From Citrus sinensis (lineage: Eukaryota > Streptophyta > Magnoliopsida > Sapindales > Rutaceae): 64,000 nucleotides of DNA. Under the pieces are notes generated by a model, which worked only from the letters and a program-made list of their open reading frames with translations, was not told where the DNA came from and ran no database searches. Position 1 is the stretch's first letter. Each line of letters begins with the position of its first letter. Made by a program: the position numbers and the translations under genes. Of the stretch, positions 1 to 12,683 are shown piece after piece. The stretch covers positions 25,945,001-26,009,000 of the forward strand of contig NC_068564.1 in NCBI RefSeq assembly GCF_022201045.2. The letters are read 5' to 3'.

Positions 1-107
1 TTTTTCTCGATAACCGAATCATGCATTAATAGTTTGATTCGACTATAACCATTAATCAGAAATTAATAACTCAATAATCTAATCATGGATGGGGCTCTGA
101 TACCACT
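1..107 (-). mobile_element. Internal leader and primer-binding site of a Copia-type LTR element running off the left edge
   Basis: Read on the minus strand, the LTR at 108-595 is followed after two bases by TGGTATCAGAGCC (rc of 93-105). This is the classic primer-binding site complementary to the 3' end of initiator tRNA-Met, used by many plant Copia elements. The rest of the element would continue to the left, outside the window, so no coding region can be seen. Confidence 0.8.
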
Positions 108-595
108 TGTTGTCCCCTAAATCTTCATAACATCTAGATTAAATTACTGAAAAATACGAAAGCGGAAGCATACCTGAATCCATGGTGATTCGTAGTGGTT
201 CTTGAGTGTAGGAGATGGACTTCCAATCTTCTCTTTTCTCTTTAGTTTAGAATTCTCTCTGAGAGGATTAGAGAATTACAGAGAATAATGAGAAATTAGG
301 GACCATAACCCCTTTTATATAAATATCGTGACTATTAGTTTTCTTTTAGAAAACCCAACAGTCACGTTATTTATGATAATTATCGCTTCAACCCCTCATT
401 AAAGTGATGATTAAATTCTAATATTTATGCATTTAATCCACAATAATTATACCCTTAACCATTTAATTAACTTCAAATAGATCACTTAATTCTTGGCTTA
501 TTAAATAATAATACACACATTTTATTTATTTCATGTGTGGCCCCAAATATATTAGATTAATATAAAATTAATCTAACACATATAAGTCCCTAACA
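108..595 (-). repeat. 5' LTR of the left-edge Copia-type element (488 bp)
   Basis: The block starts TGTTGTCCCC and ends CCCTAACA, so it has the TG...CA ends of an LTR, and it directly abuts a tRNA-Met primer-binding site at 93-105. The primer-binding site makes this the 5' LTR of a minus-strand element. The target duplication would be AATTT (596-600), but its partner lies off the window. Confidence 0.75.
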
Positions 596-779
596 AATTT
601 CATATATTTAACTAAAAATATTCATAACAGTCTCAATAGATAATGTTTAATATTTTAATTTAGCCCAAGTTAAAAAAAAATTGTTTCTAATTTTACCATT
701 AATTGGGAAAATTGGTGCACCAAAGTTAATTTGTTCTGGTTGCACTTTCTTCTTATGCATGGTTTTAAAAAGTTCAAGA

Positions 780-1645
780 ACAGTTACTAGCACCATGGTA
801 GATTTTTGGAGATATTGCATTCGAGTGCCTTCAGTTTTCATTGACACCTGCAAATGGAAGAAAATTCCCACCAATATTTACAAGGAAGAGAAGGAAAACA
901 GAAGATGTAAAAAGTATATGGGCTTGAGCCCCTTCCACGTTTTCTTAATCTACGTACAGCGAGAACTGAGATCATATATAACAGATTAACTTACAATGAG
1001 AGGATCCAAATCCAGTTAAACGACACAATGGACCACTCCACAGTCAAGTTAATGCAATTCTAGGTCTCACTCTATCAATACGGTATACTCAAAGAAGCTG
1101 TATTGTAAAAAAAAGCATGGCATTCAAATTCACAGATTTAAAATGAGATGCAAGTACGGTAAGACACACATATCCGCTTTCTTCATCTAATTTCTTACAT
1201 ATACAGTAAGTGAGGAGGTACCTGAGCCAACCTCGGAACATCTAAGCAATATAAAAGGTTTAGAGATTCACATTGTTCACTTCCGTTAGAGAAATGCTTA
1301 AAACGGAATCTTCTTAGAGCTTCCATCAAGGAGACACACTCAATCATCCTGAATTCATCCGCTAATAACATCCTTGCCTAGCATACATAACAATGTCAAA
1401 CTACCTGTACATCGTGCACAAAGACAATAAAACAATCAAAGAAATCCCACAGAAAGATTTTAGAAAAGCTCTGAATACAAGGAATGGCACTCGCCTGCTC
1501 TATGGCCACTCTATTGTCTCCACTATAGATGTTGCGATAATAAAGACTTTGACATGTAGCAGGAAGCTCAATAAAATCCAGGAGGGGATTGTCATGCAAA
1601 GTTATACTGCAACATGTCCCATCCAGGGGTGCAGCCAGAAATGTT
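780..1645 (-). pseudogene. TRAPPC3 (BET3)-like gene fragment, two exon remnants
   Basis: TRAPPC3/BET3 is a core subunit of the TRAPP vesicle-tethering complex of the early secretory pathway. On the minus strand, 1645 to 1495 translates to a stretch with DGTCCSITLHDNPLLDF and IELPATCQSLYYRNI, which matches the BET3 segment around its conserved ELPxTCQGLYYCN motif as I remember it. A second piece, starting at 847 behind a good acceptor (TTTGCAG), gives VSMKTEGTRMQ, the following BET3 exon (VSMKTEVTW in the family). Between them, the usual GALEM residues and a GT donor are degraded, and the second piece loses similarity within about 12 residues. There is no start, no N-terminal acylated-cysteine region and no C-terminus. 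It is a non-functional relic. Confidence 0.6.
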
Positions 1646-1704
1646 TTCCAGGCTGGGCTAGAAAGCTTCACTTCATTATACTTTTATTTATTTATTTATT
1701 TTAA

Positions 1705-3283
1705 AGGCCTTTATTACAGCATTTATCGCAATTAAAAAAAAAATTGCTAACTAAATTTGAAATAACATTTCCGATTTGTCAGAAATGCATAAAGAATACA
1801 AATATAATTATGCACTATCAAAGTTGCCTTTGACGATACTTTAGATTGTAGAACTGGTCAAATCTCAGGGATTATGACTGAAATAATCAAAGTAAACATA
1901 ATAATGAAACTCTAAAAGTAAATGCCATAAATGTTAAGCTGATATTTGAGAGTTTGCAATTGAAAATTATATTGTGAATTAAGCTTCTTTTCCTTCACGA
2001 ATTTGTATACATGACTTGAGAGAAAGAAAGAGGGAAATAACGATTAAGAAATTAGGAAAGAGAGAAAATTGGTCGTAAAATTAAAAGGACAAGTCTCTAA
2101 TAAATTTTGTAATAACTGAAAATCAAAGTTACTTACGAAAGTAGCTATAACTTAAAGAAAAAGGATAATGAACTAATTTTAAAAATAATTCAAACTTGTG
2201 TATCAGGTTTATAAATTAATTTACTTATAATGACAGGTTCATAGATATATTAAAGGCAAAATTTGTAATTACTAATAACCATAAAGGCTTAAGTAAAATT
2301 TTCCAAATCTAGGCCAGGCTATTATAATTGGCTCCATCTACTTAGAATTATGTGAACCGTCCAATTAATTTTTTTTTAATTTTATTTTAAAGGTGGATAA
2401 AGTGTAAATTAATTTTTTTATCTTCCTAACTTTTCTAAAATTCAAACTTAAATAATTAACCAAATAAAATTATTTAAACACCACCTCATGACCCCTACGA
2501 CCCTTCAAATCCTAATTCCTTCCTTAGCTTGGATGAGGTGTTTAAGAAGTGTAAATTAATCCTAAATCCTAATATCTTGCTAAATCCTAATTCCTTCCTA
2601 AATCCTTTAGAAGTTAGCCAGAGGTCAGTAAGAAGCCAAACATGTTCATTTCTTTAATTCATTCACATGCATGCATGAGTTAGATTTTCAACCAATTTGA
2701 ATTTGCCTTGAATCCTATAAATAGGCCGAATTTCTCCCAAAACCAAATAATCTTTAGTGCTTCATGAATACAATTATTCTTTACGCATTTTTAATGCATA
2801 ATTTTCAATTAATTCCTTATTCAATAAAATAAATAAATTAGCTAAAAATAACAAATAAAATTAACTAACAAATATGAAAACTTATGCTCATCAACAATTG
2901 CACCATAATTTTCGATAATCAATAAAGAATCCCAAGCATTAGTTCAAAAACTTTTCTCCATTCATATACACTTACCATCTGATAATTTGACATGGTCACA
3001 CAATTACAAAGATATTGTACTAGTCCCAATTTGTTGAGAATTATTAGGATAGTTTCCCAATATAAATTCTCTCTTAATTTAAAAGCTCCTATTCATTTCA
3101 AGGTTTAAAATGACATATTACTAGTTAAGAGTTATTAAACTAACAAGATAGTAGTTCCCAAGTAAGTTGGTGAGACATTTGGCACACTTAAATTTCAAGA
3201 TTTTCTTAGCCAGAATTGGCTGCCTAATGTTAATTTTTATAATTGCTCAGTAAAAGCACTAAAGACTGGATCTTTTTATAGAT
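1705..3283. other. AT-rich intergenic sequence without a recognised gene
   Basis: No open frame with family resemblance was found. The part at about 2640-2930 is a diverged direct copy of about 34060-34370 (shared words include TTATTCAATAAAATAAAT and CTCATCAACAATTGCACC). This suggests that a larger upstream block was duplicated together with ubiquitin copies A and B. Confidence 0.5.
2640..2930 (+). repeat. Dispersed direct repeat, copy 1
   Basis: Resembles 34060-34370 in order and orientation. Shared landmarks are GTTAGATTTTCAACC, TTATTCAATAAAATAAAT and CTCATCAACAATTGCACC. Copy 2 lies about 2 kb upstream of the ubiquitin B block and copy 1 lies upstream of the ubiquitin A block, so the repeat is probably part of the same old segmental duplication. 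Confidence 0.55.
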
Positions 3284-4318
3284 GTCATATAAGCATAAAA
3301 GATCTATTTAAACAAGTGTAGGTAAAATAAACCATAGATAAATTAATTCCCTTAATTAATAAATCTGAAAAGCATTGTTCACCAATTATTGTTCATGCAA
3401 TACTGGTCTTATGAGTTACTGCTCAAGGGCACTGATCATCATAACTATTCACTGCACTGTTCACATTTACAATTCATTCATCATAAATATGCTAGAAACA
3501 GTAAATTGTAGAAAGTAAAACACATAGAGGATTTTTACGTGGTTCGGATCATAATCTTACATCCACGAGGCCACGCCTAGAAAATAAACAATTCACTAAG
3601 TAATGAAAATATTACAATCTATTGGATTCTTAGACAATTTCAGACACCCTCTTATTCTTGCAGCAACCTCGTTATATCTAATAGTCTACCTTGGTTAGCG
3701 AGAACACTTCGTTTTCAATTGTGTTCGTTGCTTTCCTTGAGATCCCGTCAACGCAACAAATGACCTCTTCGTCTCGAAGAAACTAAGGTAAATATAAAAA
3801 ATGTCTGATGAAATACTTAATATAATGAAGACTTGGTGAAGAAGACCAAAACATCATAGAGATATGAAACATTATAAGCTACCAAATAGGTTTCTTCTTG
3901 TTCTATCTATTTTGGCTGCTTCTCTAATATAAAATACAATATATCTTTTTCACATTCTTGAACGCATGAAACACTTCTCTCTATATAAGTGCAATATTTC
4001 ACCCAAACCCTAGTAGGGGAATATTAATTAATAAATACTTCCTTAAGAATCCAATATTCTACAAGCACTTTATATAATTACCAATGTAGTAGTCATCTTT
4101 ATTTGGAACTCTTTGATATGGAATTCCTACTTACATGTCATTTTGCTTTTTTTTTTTTATACCTTAAAAAATATTTTATAATATTTCACATAGTCTAATC
4201 TTAATTAATTCCTAAGACCAGAAAAATCACTAATAAAAGGAAACAAAATCATAACAAAATAAATAAATAAATTGCAGTATTATTGACACAATGATGCAAA
4301 TAATAAAAACCCTAACAA
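3284..4318 (-). repeat. LTR related to the LTR at 30208-31201
   Basis: From GATCTATTTAAA near 3301 to CCTAACA at 4318 this sequence follows 30229-31201 closely throughout (shared landmarks: ACGTGGTTCGGATCA-like block, GAGGCCACGCC, TTTGATATG, ACACAATGATGC). Its left end differs from the sister LTR. TG at 3284 is my best guess for the terminus. No primer-binding site lies beside it. A purine-rich stretch (rc AAAGACGGAAAT) lies immediately right of 4318, as expected for a polypurine tract, so this is the 3' LTR of a minus-strand element. Confidence 0.6.
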
Positions 4319-6306
4319 TTTCCGTCTTTGGCATCTTTGTAGTCAAAACATTAACTAACCAATTTTCTACTCTTCAAATGGCATGTTTAGAAGCAAGATA
4401 GATCATGAGCAATGGCTTACACACATGCAACAAAAACAAATAAAGAGCTAATCAAGACAAAAGTCATTAGTCACCGTTAGTTTAAGATAAAAATCTCCTC
4501 TAATAAATAAATGCTCATGACTATAATTCAATTGAGAAAATTAACTCTCCTTCTAAGATAAATAATCTCATATCAATATATGAAGAGAGTAGTAATGCAT
4601 ATCAAATAAATAATCATTAAAGATAATATAAGAATCAAACAAGCTCCCCCTTAGAGAAAGAATAAATAAACTTAATGAACATATAAATAAGCACCCCATT
4701 TATTATTGAAATACAGTTTAAACAAAATAAAGAACTACTCTTCTCCTTTCATGAGGCAATAAAAAGTAAAATAAGTTACTTTTCCCCTTTTTGACAAAAG
4801 ATGCGAAAGAATGATAGAGAGCATAAATGAAAAATTGAAATAGCATCCTAAACTAGACGACAATCAAAACTAAGAATGGGTATAAAGCAAAGAAGTCAAG
4901 GGTAATGAACATGTCTAAAATTTTCTACCTTTGATCATACAAACATTGAAGAGTGGAGCGAATGATTTGAAACTCAAAATTGATAGTCGTCGAATCTAGG
5001 AGGGCATTCTTAGTTTGAGTATCTTCGTCCCGATCACCAACAACACTAAGGGACTTCAACATAGGATAGGTTGGTTCAATATAAATAGAAAAAGAAATAA
5101 AAACCTCTTTATTTTTAATTAATTATAATCTTGAGATGTCAACACATGATGAATCAAGGAAGGGAATGGCAATGCATATCTCTCCCAAAAGACATTTTCA
5201 TTATTTACAATCAAATCAAAAGCCAGCTTTCCAAAATTTAAAGGAATTCCACCTCCAATTAGAAAAAAAGATTTTAGCAAATAAAGGATCCACTATAGCA
5301 TAATTTTCATAATTAGGATACCAATTGTGCGCCCCAATCAAATGTAAAGCTTGCTATTTGGAATCAAGCTTGGAAACTGAAAGGTCTTTAGGCTAAAGAG
5401 AACACCTTCCTAAAAGTCGAGCAACAATAGCAGACATGTCCATGGTATTCATGTGTTCCTAGATATTGGTATCATAAAAATCCTTACATATAAACTAACG
5501 ATTGATTAAAGAAGGAGAAAAATTCAATATACGCCCTCTCCCATAAATTTTATGGAGAAAACCTGGCTTAGTCTTATCCACAATTTTTTCATTCAAATTG
5601 GCATAGAAATTTCACGAACTAAGTTAGGCTCATACAAAGAGGTATTCTTAATGGTGTTATCCATATCAACAACATTTATGGATGGTTCAATCTGAAAAAA
5701 AAAAAAAACTTAGAAATAGCAATACTATTTTCAGAATGAAATTTTCTTGAGAGCAAGAATCAAGACTAACATTAGGAGGATAAGTATAGTATTTTTTACT
5801 ATAAATACAAGGTAACACATATCTAAAGATTGAATGGCCGTCGTTTTGATGAATTTGGAGACTTTGAGACATCTTAATCTAAACTGGCTTCACTAGGATC
5901 TTCTTTAACTGAGTCGGCATTGCCTTCATAAGATCCAACAAGATTGTTGCAATCGACATGTGTCCCCCATCCTAGCGTACTGAGCAATTTTAATGTAGTT
6001 TTGTCATAGGCCATGGGCTGTCATTTTTCTCTTCTTCATGAGCAGCATGCATCACATTAATTGGATCAGATTTATGCATGTTGGAATCACCAACAACATC
6101 CATTTCCTTTGCATGTTCAATATGCATCTTTGATCTCTTTTTCATGGAACTTGATCTTGTGGAAACCATGACGCACAAATAGGAAAAAAAAAAAGGAGAA
6201 AAGCTAAAACAAAGAAGCTCTAGAGAAAGAGGCTGCTGTTTGGATGAGAAAGAATGAGGAAAAACAAACTAAACAAGAGCTATTATTTAGCGAGATAACC
6301 CTAAAC
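4319..6306 (-). pseudogene. Internal region of a non-autonomous LTR element with a decayed ORF (putative plant transposon protein type)
   Basis: On the minus strand, fragments in several frames run from an N-terminus beginning MVSTRSSSMKK (about 6169) to about 4800. They contain pieces such as SLYEPNLVRE, a VYILNF-like stretch, ALHLIGAHNWYPN and FPSLI, in the order seen in the plant transposon-associated domain I know as PF20167. Many stops and frameshifts break it. Near the 3' side the minus strand has GGGGGAGC and CAAAAAGGGGAAAAG, which are typical just upstream of the 3' LTR in plant Copia elements. The right (5') half is cut by the hAT element at 6307. The domain assignment is from memory and tentative. 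No reverse transcriptase is seen, so any mobility would have depended on a relative such as the element with LTR 30208-31201. Confidence 0.45.
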
Positions 6307-9300
6307 TAGGGGTGGCAAAATAGGTTAAGATTCGTTTACTCGATTCGATTCGATTCGATTCGATGAGAATTAAATGGGTTTGGGTTTAAAAAAAATTGAT
6401 TCGTTTAATAAATGAGTGAATTTGATTTGATTTGCTAATTTAATGAATCGAATCTGGGTTTAAAGATATTGATTCATTTAATAATTGGGTTATAAACGAA
6501 TTGAATACTGGTCGATTCATTTAAAATTATTTTATTGTTTGTTTAATTAAATTACTTTTTTGTCTTTAAAATTTATTTTAAAAGTTTTTAAAACTTGAAG
6601 GTTAATATTGTAATTTTTAGCGATTATAAGACAACCCATAAAGTGAAACAAGAATTAGGGCAACCGACCCAAATTTTTCATTTCATTGTTTCACTCTTTC
6701 TTTCCCTTCATCTCTTAGCCACGATAGCCCTCTCTTGTCTCCAGTGTTCACAGTTCACCCTTAGCAATTTCTTTTGTTCTCTTCATAATTTCTCAGTTGG
6801 CACCATCTCACTTAACTCACATCGAATAGTAAGCTCTAATTCTTTTTCTTTTTTCTGTTTAATTTTTGAGCTATTTAGAGGCATATCTCACATTATTGTA
6901 TATTCTTTACCTTTAGATTTCTCCATCACCTAAGATGATTCATCTCTAAACATTTTGAATTGATATGATTCTTTTTCTTTTACTTTTTTTTCTCAAATGC
7001 ACTATCATCATCAAGATGCAGCCTTTAGTAATGATTTAATTTTTGAGCTTAAAAGTTATTCAAGCTTATGATTGGTTGTCTTTAAATTTCCATCTTGTAA
7101 TTGATAAGATGGATTAAAGCTAAAGTTAGATGTTTGATAATTTATTTAATAATATTAATTATTGTTTCTATTGCTCATCTTATCCTAAGGCCCAACTTTT
7201 CTTCTCAAATCTTTCTAAGTGTGGTCATCATGTCTAATATTAACGTATGCTTGATTTGTTTAGCTTTCAAAAGGTACATATCACTGGTCAAGTTTCCTTC
7301 ATCCAGAAGAGCTCGCACTAATCCTACAATGTGCTTCCGTCGATGTAAGCCAAATATACACATTCCTCAGCAATTTCTTTTTGGTTTCTCCACAATATCT
7401 CATTCAGCACTATCTCACCTAACACACACAGTAAGTTCTAATTCTTTTTCTTTTCAAAAATTTTTTGAGCTATGGATTTACATGCATATGCATATGGCAT
7501 ATGATCTTATTTACGAGTAGAATCTTCATTTACCGATTTACGCATATGATCTTTTATTATTTAAGTTAAATTGTTAATCCATCTTGCTAAATTATTTTGA
7601 ATTTTTTTAGGAGAATGGAAACAAGCCAAAGTAATTCAATCTACACAATTAATGATTCCATTGTTAGAGATGATGATATAAATGACATAATCAAAATGAA
7701 AGAAGAGATTGAAAAGAGTTTAAGACCAGCAGAACAAAAGGGACTACGTCAAAGGAAACTAACTTCAAAAGTTTTGTCATTGTTCCCTAAGGTTTTAAGG
7801 ATAAATATCCAGAGAACAAGCCAACAACGGAGTGTAAAAATGCGACATTGAGTACGTGGCTATGCATAATTCTAGCACAAGTACTTTGAAAAGTCATAAT
7901 GATGTTTGTGCAAAATTTAAAAAGCATGATCCCATACAAATGATGCTAGATCATAATGATGAACTAGCAACTCGTGTTCCAAAGTTTGAAGCTCATGTGA
8001 TTCATGAATTATTGTCTTAGCCATCATCATGTATGATTTACCATTTCAATTTGTTGAATATAAGGGTATTAGAAGAATTTAGAATTATTTGTATCGTGAA
8101 GCGCCTAACATCTGTAGGACCACTGTGGAAGCAGATGTGTTAAAAATGCATAATAGAGAAAAGGCAAAATTAGAAGCATGTTAGAAGAAGCCTCTAGTAG
8201 AATATGTCTTACTACCGAATTATGGACTTTTATAACCACATATGATTATTTGTGTCTCACTGCACATTTCATTGATAAAGGATGGAATTTATAGAAAAAC
8301 AAATGTTGAACTTTTGTGAAATGCTAACTCTTAGAATTAACACAATAATTGTAAAGATTAAGACAAGATGTTCTTATAAGATGGAATTCAACTTTTCTCA
8401 TACTTGATAATGTTGTATATTACAAAAATGCCTTTTGTCATTTACAATTGAGTGATTCTAATTACAGGAATTGTCCTTTTAAAGAAGAATGGGAGAAAAT
8501 AGAGAAAATAGGCAAATTCTTGTCTATGTTTTATGAGATTACATACATTTTTTCTAGGTCAAAATACCCCACTTCAAATTTGTCTTTTCCTAAGGTGTTT
8601 GCAGCTACGGTTGCTTTAGATCAATTATTGTGTAGTAAGGTATATGAAAACTGTGGCATGGAAAATGATTGAAAAGTTTGAGAAGTATTGGTCTAATTTT
8701 TGTACCATTTTGGCAATAATAGTTATCTTGGATCCTCGATACAAGATGACATTCATTGAGTTTGCCTATAACAAGGATTATGGTCAAAATTCATATGAGT
8801 TAAAACATGTTTGAGATAAGTTATTTTTAGTTTTTGGTGAATATAATTTGATCACGCCATCTTCCTCCACTATAGTCATACTCACTCAAATAAGTGATGT
8901 TGGTTCAAGTGCGGGACACAATGACAATAGTCAAAATACACTTAACCAAATGACCATGGATGTTTTCAAGGTATATTTACAATTTCTTATTTGTTCATTG
9001 TAAAACTTATTATTTCCATATTTATTTTGGATTTTGACGATTCTTATTTCTTAATTATTTTGTAGGAGTTTGATGATTTTGATAGTACGGATTGTAGTGC
9101 TTATGTTAGAAAATCTGAATTGGAGCTTTATTTAGATGAGCCAAGAATTGATAGAAAAATTGATCTGGACAATCTAAGTTTTTTGAAAGGAAATGGATTT
9201 CATTATCCTAACTTTTTTCAATGACTCGTGATATCTTTAGCATTCTTATATCCACTGTTGCATCTGAATCATCTTTCAAAGTTGGCGGTCGAGTTCTTGA

Positions 9301-10138
9301 TCAATTTTGAAGTGTATTAAAGCCAAAGACAATCTAATCAATTACTACCATTAAAGATTGGATGTTTGTAGAGATTGGTAAAACTTTCTCATAAAATTTA
9401 TTTATTTTTCTTTTATAATAGTATATGCAATTGTTTCTAATTAAGGTTTATTTTTATAAAATTATTGTAGAAAATTTTGATGTCACTATGGACCAACTTA
9501 CTCAAAACATTATGAACATGAGCACTAATTGTGCTCCATCTACAAAGAGTGCCAATGATCCTAATGATAGTGTGGGAGTGTGATAGGTAAAGTTTTATTT
9601 TGTATATTTTTCTTGGCTTTGTAGATTTAATTATTATTTCCTTAACAATAATACAAATTTGCTATATATTTGATATTTTGAAGTTTTATAGTGACTATTA
9701 TCAGTGTTGCAGCATGTTAATATCATTTTATATACTTTTTAGTGTAGGATTTTTGTTTTCAAAGTGACAAAGACAGAATGAAGAGAATTAAAAAAATCTC
9801 CTTGCGTGTATGATTTGAATTTTAATTATTGTTATTTGTGATGTTAAGAATTTGTAATTTGGTGCTTGAATGACTGTATATTTAATTCTAAAATATAGTT
9901 TGGATTATTAGTATTTTGTATGATATTAAATTTGTAGATTTTTATATATATTTTTGCTTAATTTTGTTTATTAATTATATTTTCTAAACAAATTGTGAAC
10001 GAATGCAAATTCGATTCGATTTATTATGGATTCGTAATAGGATAAATGAATTCGGATTCGGATTCGATTAATTTATTAATTCTACCAAACGAATTAAATG
10101 AATCGAACTGAATATTCATTTAACAAATAAATATTCAA
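6307..10138 (+). mobile_element. Decayed hAT transposon
   Basis: The left end TAGGGGTGGCAAAATAGG is a typical plant hAT terminus, followed by subterminal GATTCG/GAATCG repeats. The same subterminal motif recurs at 10015-10110, close to the right end. Between them lies a degraded transposase. The expected right terminus (rc TGCCACCCCTA) and an 8-bp target duplication are not found. The foldback element starting at 10139 lies exactly where the right end should be and may have removed or displaced it. A second copy of only the left about 160 bp, with the same flank, lies at 20512-20671. Confidence 0.75.
7612..9590 (+). pseudogene. hAT transposase remnant, BED zinc finger / RICESLEEPER-like
   Basis: The transposase binds its terminal repeats and catalyses cut-and-paste movement in the nucleus. 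Seen in order across all three frames: an N-terminal KGLRQRKLTSKV stretch, a BED-finger-like TECK followed by TSTLKSHNDVC (about 7740-7910), RICLTTELWTF (about 8200), CLTAHFIDKGW (about 8255), a middle ORF around 8448-8672, IVILDPRYKMTFIEF (about 8720), and the C-terminal hAT dimerisation piece with ESSFKVGGRVLDQF (about 9268) and TTIKDWMF. An intron is likely between about 8970 and 9066. Stops and frameshifts interrupt every block and the catalytic core is not continuous, so it cannot make a working enzyme. The call of hAT is firm; the subfamily rests on remembered motifs. Confidence 0.8.
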
Positions 10139-10854
10139 TTTAACTCATTCTTATTTTTATTCTAAGACAAAGTAAACACATAAATGGTACACATCATTTT
10201 AATTACGATTCCTACAGTTCAAGTAAATAAATTATTCTCATTCTAATTCCTCATTTCGATCCTAACTATTCTGATTCTAACTCATTATGTTTCTAACTAA
10301 TTTCGATTCATGTTTAGTGAATGCACTATAAAATTCATAATACTTATAAATAAATTGCAAATAATATAGAGTTGTCTAACTGAATATGATTGTGAATAAA
10401 TTGTAAATAATATAGAGTGGTCTAAATCAAAATTGATTATGAATAAATTGTAAAAAAATATAGATTGGTCTAATTGAATGTAGATTATTCTAATTGAATG
10501 TAGATTATGAATAAATTTTAAATAATATAGAGTGGTCTAATTGAACATAGATTTTGAATAAATTGTAAATAAAATAGAGTGGTCTAATTGAATATAGATT
10601 ATGAATAAATTGTAAATAATATAGAATGGTCTAATTGAATATAGATTGGTTTACAATTTTATAGTCCATTCACTAAACATGAATTGAAATTAGGTAGAAA
10701 CATAATGAGTTATAATCGAAATAGCTAAAATCGAAATGTGGAATTGGAATAAGAATAATTTATTTGAACTGCAGGAATTGATCGTAATTAAAATGAGATG
10801 TATTACAGTTTATGTGTTTATTTTGTCTTAGAATTAAAATTAGAATGAGTTAAA
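10139..10854. mobile_element. Foldback-like element with about 200-bp inverted arms around a 47-bp tandem array
   Basis: The left arm (10139-10338) starts TTTAACTCATTC. The right arm (about 10651-10854), reverse-complemented, repeats the left arm in order: TAACTCATTC, TCTAAGACAAA, TAAACACATAAA, CATTTTAATTACGAT, CAGTTCAA, ACTCATTATGTTTCTA, CATGTTTAGTGAATG, ACTATAAAATT. Between the arms is an array of about 47-bp units (see separate entry). There is no coding sequence. The ends contain TTAA on both sides, but because that is palindromic it does not by itself prove a target duplication. The class (foldback, Mutator-type or other) is undecided. Confidence 0.75.
10345..10650 (+). repeat. Tandem array, about 47-bp unit, in the loop of the foldback element
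   Basis: Successive units begin GAATAAATTGTAAATAA and continue through ATAGAGTGGTCTAATTGAA. Starts at 10509, 10556 and 10603 are exactly 47 bp apart. About five to six copies are present, the leftmost ones more diverged and one with a partial internal duplication near 10470-10500. Confidence 0.8.
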
Positions 10855-10859
10855 TTATA

Positions 10860-11740
10860 ACTAATTACTATAAAATTCTTAATTAATTTTTATCATAATA
10901 ATTATTTTTATTTTAATTATATTATTGTTATTATTATTCAAAATTAATTACTAATAATAATTATTGTTAATTATTATTATTAATAATTTAAATAATTAAT
11001 TATTTTATAATTAATTTTTATTTTATAGTTATAATTTTTTCCACAATAATTATATTTTAAAAATTATAGTACCTCAATCCCAGAAAAACATGCTCTTTAT
11101 AACTAATTAATTAAGTAACCAACTTCACGAGTACTAAAAGCTTGCCCACTCCTACATATTTTGTCGTATTGCTATAATTTTCCACAATAAAATCTGTTGA
11201 TGCCAAATGAAAAAAAGAATAAAATAAAAAAGTATAAAGGGTTCTGTTTCTTTCGTTTAACGGGGCAGATATTTTGTTGGCTACTAATTTGGATGTCGTT
11301 TGCATTACAAAAAAAAGGAAGGGATCATTAAATTTCTTGGAAGCAAATCAAAAGTTCTATTCGAAAGCAACTTATGGAATCATTTTAATTATCATATAAT
11401 AAAATGATTTAAGTTGGATCTAGTTGATGTCGACTATGACTAGGTTGAAAAGTCGAGTATAAAAAATAGCACTATAGCATCAATTTTATGAAAGAAAATA
11501 ACGCGGTTTGGTGACATTTGGCCTACCCTAATCAATCATATTATTCTCAGTACAAAATTTTATATTTCTCGGAAGTCACTGAGAAATTTCTTGATAGTTG
11601 GTGATCAAATTAACCGAAAATGGAGGAAAAAGTTGCTTCCAGAACAATAGAGCAAGTTGGAAAGAGAGGTGGGTAAGGTTTTTCTTTACCAATATTTTTT
11701 GCGGATTAAGATTATGCACAACAACTTAATTAATTCTTTA
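10860..11740. other. AT-rich intergenic stretch, nothing recognised
   Basis: Very AT-rich, with TAAT/ATTA simple sequence at about 10860-11060. No gene, RNA or element boundary could be supported. Confidence 0.4.
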
Positions 11741-12683
11741 AATTGTTAATTTTTTAACAAGAAAAAAAAGGACGAATTTAAATAATTAATTAATTGTCAA
11801 GCGGGTGATGGCAGCAGAATTATTATCGGCTAATGGGCTGGTAGACTCCGTCAACAGACGGAGAAACAACGGCGGAAATAACGGAGACCAACCACACCCA
11901 CATTATCAGGAAAAACAAACCCACGCTCATGCATGAAGCATGGGTGCGTGCTGGAGCATTTTGATTTTGGAAAGGAGAGCGAAGACAATGATGAAAATTC
12001 AATTTATTAATACTAAAAATTCAATTTATTGTTTGTATACAGAGTAGGAAATTTCCATTATTGATACTTTATTTGCACAATTTTTCCTCCTAGCACATCA
12101 ATATAATAAAATAATTTAACTGATTATTTTTTGTAATGGACTATGGTAATTTGATTGAATAGTGCATTGTGTGTGGATTACGTGTTGTAGGAGTTATGAA
12201 TATGTTAAAAAACAATAGATACTTGAATATTAAAAAAATAATCATAAATTATTGAAAATTATCATAAATGATCAACATAGATTATCAACCTAATTGAGAA
12301 TTCTCAATTTTATATTCTTTTTGTGATTGTAAAATTTCCCTCTTATTCCTGAATCACTATTTTTATTTATGATTAGTTCAATTACATTACCATAGTGATT
12401 CTTATAATTTTGGTTGAGTAGTTTTTACTTTCATCCAGCTCAAAAAGTTAAAATTACACATTAAAAAAAAAGATTTAGACTTTGTTTTCAAAAATGTCAT
12501 TATAGGAATCTTTAAATTTTCACATATTTTCTTTTTCAGAATAACTTATTAATATTTGGAAAATAACTTTAAATCGTTAAAAATAATCTACAAATATACA
12601 AATAGAAAATTAGAATGATGAGCTAGTGTGTGACGTGTGGCACACTCGTACGCTCGTGATATAAATACTTAACAATACCTTAA
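11740..12683 (+). repeat. Upstream flank of ubiquitin copy A, shared with copy B (36040-36980) and partly copy C
   Basis: From GACGAATTTAAATAATTAATTAATTGTCAA onward (landmarks given here in short words: GGAGAAACAACGGCGGAAAT, CATGCATGAAGCATGGGTGC, ACAGAGTAGGAAAT) the sequence matches 36040-36980 in order. Its second half, from about 12000, also matches 44225-44353 and 45175-46250 once the insertions in copy C are removed. It is non-coding and defines the 5' side of the triplicated unit. Confidence 0.85.

Noticed and set aside
6595..7520. Frames of 112 and 139 codons inside the hAT element
   Set aside because: Hydrophobic, T-rich translations upstream of the transposase; they contain an internal degenerate repeat (TAAGTTCTAATTCTTTTTCTT) and look like 5' non-coding or intron sequence.
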